Assembly: GCA_047606825.1 (NCBI GenBank) | Contig: JASGDY010000083.1 | Location: 27,303-91,302, forward strand | Length of the DNA: 64,000 nt | Source of the DNA: Rhizosphaericola sp047606825 | Lineage (GTDB): Bacteria > Bacteroidota > Bacteroidia > Chitinophagales > Chitinophagaceae | Direction: 5' to 3' | In this document: positions 61,543 through 64,000 of the stretch, one piece after another | Layout: the number at the start of each line of letters is the position of its first letter | How positions within the stretch are numbered: position 1 is the stretch's first letter | Position numbers and translations under genes: made by a program | The notes under the pieces: generated by a model | What the model was told of the DNA's origin: nothing | Databases searched by the model: none | Seen by the model: only the letters and a program-made list of their open reading frames with translations

Positions 61543-62615
61543 TGAAGCAAATGGTTCAATACAAAAAGATAAATACCTCGTTTCTTTTCTGTGCGCTGCT
61601 GCTCTGTTCGGTGGCAGTCGCACAGAAAAAGAACTATCAGGTTGCCAATATCGGTTTTTACAATTTGGAAAACTTTTTTGACACGCTGCACGACGCGGAC
61701 AAAAATGACTACGAGTTTTTACCGACAGGCAAAAAAGGTTATACGCCGGAAGTGTATGCTCGGAAACTGCACAATATGGCATCGGTGCTGCGCGACATGG
61801 GCAAAAGCTATTCACCGGACGGTATTGCCGTATTGGGCGTGGCGGAAATAGAAAATGAAAATGTACTCCGTGACCTGGTTGCCGATCCGCAAGTAGCCGA
61901 AAGGCATTTACAGTACGTGCATTACGAGTCGCCCGACGCGCGCGGCATTGACGTGGCGTTGCTGTACAACCCGACGTATTTTTCCGTGGAATGGAGTGCG
62001 CCGTTGACCGTGACGCTTCCTGCGGGCAGCCACGGCGGCGCGGCGGCGACACGCGACGTCCTTTATGTCAAGGGCAAGCTACAATCGGAAACCTTTCATT
62101 TTTTCGTGAACCACTGGCCGTCGCGTCTGGGCGGGCAGGCGGCGTCGGAAGGCGACCGTAAGATAGCGGCGAGCGTGGTGCGCCAAGCCATCGACTCTAT
62201 TTTCAAGGAAGAACCCAATGCCAATATTGTCGTGATGGGGGACCTCAACGACAATCCAGACAACAACAGCGTCGTGCAGACCTTGCGTTCCAACGGTGAG
62301 CCGGAAAGCAGTGATCCGATGGTGCTGTACAGTCCTTTTCTTTCTCTTTTCAAAAAAGGGATCGGGACATTGGCATACCAGGATGCCTGGGCGTTGTTTG
62401 ACCAGATCATGGTTTCGCGTAATTTGTTGAAACATGGCAACAATGCGGGTGCGTTTTTCTTTTACCGCCCGTCTATTTTCAAAAGGGACGACATGATACA
62501 GTTGTCCGGTCGCTACAAGGGCTATCCCAAGCGGACGTATGATTTTGACCGTTTTGCGGATGGGTTCAGCGACCATTTCCCGACATTCATCACGCTTTTA
62601 AAAGAGGTTCAATAA
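61542..62615 (+). CDS. Secreted endonuclease/exonuclease/phosphatase-family enzyme
   Basis: The 357-residue protein has a signal peptide (about 1-27, ending AVAQ). The full EEP active site is visible: NLEN with Asn41, AEIEN with Glu102, VNHWPS with His191, GDLNDN with Asp234 and Asn236, and SDHFP with Asp344 and His345. The family is metal-dependent and includes DNase I-like nucleases and phosphodiesterases. In this cluster a nuclease role is the natural reading. Its ATG overlaps the previous stop codon (TAATG), suggesting translational coupling. Confidence 0.93.
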   Translation: MKQMVQYKKINTSFLFCALLLCSVAVAQKKNYQVANIGFYNLENFFDTLHDADKNDYEFLPTGKKGYTPEVYARKLHNMASVLRDMGKSYSPDGIAVLGVAEIENENVLRDLVADPQVAERHLQYVHYESPDARGIDVALLYNPTYFSVEWSAPLTVTLPAGSHGGAAATRDVLYVKGKLQSETFHFFVNHWPSRLGGQAASEGDRKIAASVVRQAIDSIFKEEPNANIVVMGDLNDNPDNNSVVQTLRSNGEPESSDPMVLYSPFLSLFKKGIGTLAYQDAWALFDQIMVSRNLLKHGNNAGAFFFYRPSIFKRDDMIQLSGRYKGYPKRTYDFDRFADGFSDHFPTFITLLKEVQ

Positions 62616-62636
62616 CTATTTATCAATCACTTCATT

Positions 62637-63644
62637 ATGATTTTAAAAAAATACAATAAGACGACCATCGCATATCTGTGTGTGATGGCGACGTTTTCCT
62701 TTCTCTGGACAAGTTGTCGTAAGGATGTAGTGAGCAGTGTGGACACGCCGTCCTCGCCGACCTATGTCGATACGCTGGTCTCCAGTCTTACCGTTGCTTC
62801 TGCATCTTCCGCCGACAGTCTGGTCGCGGCAGATACCTTGGATGACGGTAATCTCTTGTTGGGCAATCCAACTGAGGCAAAACATACATCGGATAGCACA
62901 ACCAATTATTTGTTCAGCACAACTTACTACGTGGAATCTTATAGTTCGGTAAGAGGTATTCCCAACTGGGTAAGCTGGCATCTGCAATCTTCGGATATTG
63001 GCTCGGTTTCCCGAAGCGATGCATTTACCAATTATACACTGTTGCCTACCGGCTGGTATCAGGTATTGTCAACGGACTATGCGGGTAGTGTGACGGGATT
63101 TGACCGTGGGCACAACTGTCCTTCGGGCGACCGCACAAGTACGTATGTGGCAAACACGACCACATTTTATATGACCAATATGATACCGCAGGCACCTAAA
63201 TTAAACCAGGGTCCCTGGGAAGGGCTGGAAAGTAAGATTAGGGATTCCATTGTCACGAATGCCGGGAATGAAGTGTATATCATCATGGGCAACTATGGAA
63301 CGGGTGGCATAGGCTCCACAAGTACCAGCGTTACCAATACTATCACCGACGGCTATGTAACCGTCCCCAACCATGTATGGAAAGTCGTCGTCATCCTGTC
63401 CAAAGGCTCCGACGACCTGAACCGTATCGATGCTTCCACAACAGTGTTGGCGGTCGATATGCCCAATGAAAACAGCCTTTATAGTACCAACAGTGCGGGT
63501 AAAACCGCCTGGCGCAACTACATAACGACCATCAATGACATCGAGTCCGCCTCCGAAGCGGCGGGTAGGCCGTTGGATATACTGTCCCGGCTTTCTTCGG
63601 GAACGGTAAAAACAACATTGAAAGCCAAAATATACACGGATTGA
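62637..63644 (+). CDS. DNA/RNA non-specific endonuclease lipoprotein (DRGH type)
   Basis: The 335-residue protein has a lipobox with Cys27 (LWTSC), a Ser/Thr-rich linker (30-90) and the NUC1-type nuclease domain. The DRGH motif is at 156-159 (FDRGHNCPSGDRT) with general base His159. The metal ligand is Asn190 and Glu198 follows eight residues later (LNQGPWEGLE), the same spacing as in Serratia nuclease (Asn119/Glu127). It should cleave single and double-stranded DNA and RNA without sequence preference at the cell surface. It is the last of the four genes, 21 bp after the EEP gene. Confidence 0.94.
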   Translation: MILKKYNKTTIAYLCVMATFSFLWTSCRKDVVSSVDTPSSPTYVDTLVSSLTVASASSADSLVAADTLDDGNLLLGNPTEAKHTSDSTTNYLFSTTYYVESYSSVRGIPNWVSWHLQSSDIGSVSRSDAFTNYTLLPTGWYQVLSTDYAGSVTGFDRGHNCPSGDRTSTYVANTTTFYMTNMIPQAPKLNQGPWEGLESKIRDSIVTNAGNEVYIIMGNYGTGGIGSTSTSVTNTITDGYVTVPNHVWKVVVILSKGSDDLNRIDASTTVLAVDMPNENSLYSTNSAGKTAWRNYITTINDIESASEAAGRPLDILSRLSSGTVKTTLKAKIYTD

Positions 63645-63653
63645 TTTTAAGGA

Positions 63654-63682
63654 AAAAGTAAAAAGGCAAAAACAAAAAGCGG
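63654..63682 (+). repeat. 29-bp dispersed repeat, copy 2
   Basis: Identical over 29 bp to 29575-29603, and again just after a stop codon (9 bp here). Confidence 0.9.
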
Positions 63683-63751
63683 TCAACCCTTTGTCGGAAC
63701 TAGTTAAGGTGTTTGCCAATACACTACTTTATCCTTGCAAAGTATAGCATT

Positions 63752-63794
63752 AAAAAGAGAAGGCATCGGTTGGTATCCGATGCCTTCTCTTTTT
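63752..63794. terminator. Strong bidirectional terminator after the nuclease operon
   Basis: An 18-bp perfect stem (arms 63752-63769 and 63777-63794, core GAGAAGGCATCGG) with a 7-nt loop, with A and T runs at the ends. It closes the receptor-nuclease operon. Confidence 0.92.
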
Positions 63795-63855
63795 GGGTGG
63801 GTAGGTTATACGATAATGAAATTCAATATAGACCAATAGTTTTTATTACTCCGCT

Positions 63856-63959
63856 CTTCAGGATTTGTAATCTTGAAGCAGTATCGGCGGATTTACAATC
63901 CTCAAATAGCAGTGCATTGCAAATGCACGGATAAGCGTTCGGGATTGCAAATCCCGAAC
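63856..63959. repeat. Array of four hairpins with ATT-NNN-AAT cores
   Basis: Four consecutive inverted repeats share the centre ATT-NNN-AAT but differ in their arms: around GGATTTGTAATC (63856-63878), GGATTTACAATCC (about 63889), GTGCATTGCAAATGCAC (63912-63928) and a 23-bp one at 63937-63959 with arms GTTCGGGATT/AATCCCGAAC. The changes keep pairing. No gene is seen between the terminator and the end of the window. Confidence 0.8.
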
Positions 63960-64000
63960 AGCACAAATGGATTTTTGGTCTAAAATATAAATCAAAATCG

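Overview
The window reads as chromosomal DNA of a member of the Bacteroidota, most likely the Chitinophagaceae or close relatives (inference). Supporting signs are several TAnnTTTG promoter boxes, start codons without Shine-Dalgarno sequences, a TonB-dependent receptor followed by a DUF5689 lipoprotein, GSCFA, GH3-like and ChlI-like proteins typical of the phylum, and a B. subtilis-like fadN-fadA-fadE order. No complete insertion sequence, prophage or CRISPR array is visible. Four tRNA genes are present.

Layout. 1-5.5 kb: the end of a DoxX-like gene, an HxlR regulator, cmk, hisA, a ClC channel, a GT2 glycosyltransferase, a small membrane protein and a tRNA cluster (Gly-Leu-Gly). 5.6-7.1 kb: a GH3-like adenylating enzyme. 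7.3-18.4 kb, minus strand: a uronate catabolism block, transcribed GH105 - uxaB - uxaA - uxaC - kdgK - eda - exuT, with fructose-1,6-bisphosphatase after it. It takes galacturonate or glucuronate to pyruvate and glyceraldehyde-3-phosphate and then towards gluconeogenesis. A LacI regulator and a divergent rhamnogalacturonan acetylesterase (18.7-20.9 kb) complete a pectin theme. 21.5-32.1 kb: a large orphan transglutaminase/DUF2126 protein, an AT-rich orphan gene, a GSCFA protein and two secreted peptidases (M1 and S9). 32.2-40.6 kb: initiator tRNA, era, der, an MFS transporter, trhO, a cytoplasmic alpha-amylase and a ChlI-like ATPase. 40.7-55.4 kb, minus strand: a lipid block with fadN, fadA, fadE, etfB, etfA, an acyl-CoA ligase, two hot-dog proteins, a FadL-type porin, an SGNH lipoprotein, a DUF2147 protein and an acyl-CoA-binding protein. 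A Crp-type regulator is divergent to it.

56.4-63.7 kb: an operon encoding a TonB-dependent receptor, a DUF5689 lipoprotein, a secreted EEP-family nuclease/phosphatase and a DRGH-type non-specific nuclease lipoprotein. I read it as a surface system for degrading and importing extracellular nucleic acids, laid out like a polysaccharide utilisation locus. It is the best candidate here for a little-described system. A promoter with an overlapping palindrome lies about 390 bp upstream.

A second unusual layer is in the intergenic DNA. Many gaps carry short tandem arrays with an 8-bp (CAAATNNN) or 7-bp period. The CAAATNNN arrays keep one orientation before start codons and the opposite one after a stop. 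Other hairpin repeat families, a perfect 48-bp palindrome, and 75-bp direct repeats on both sides of one transporter gene are also present.
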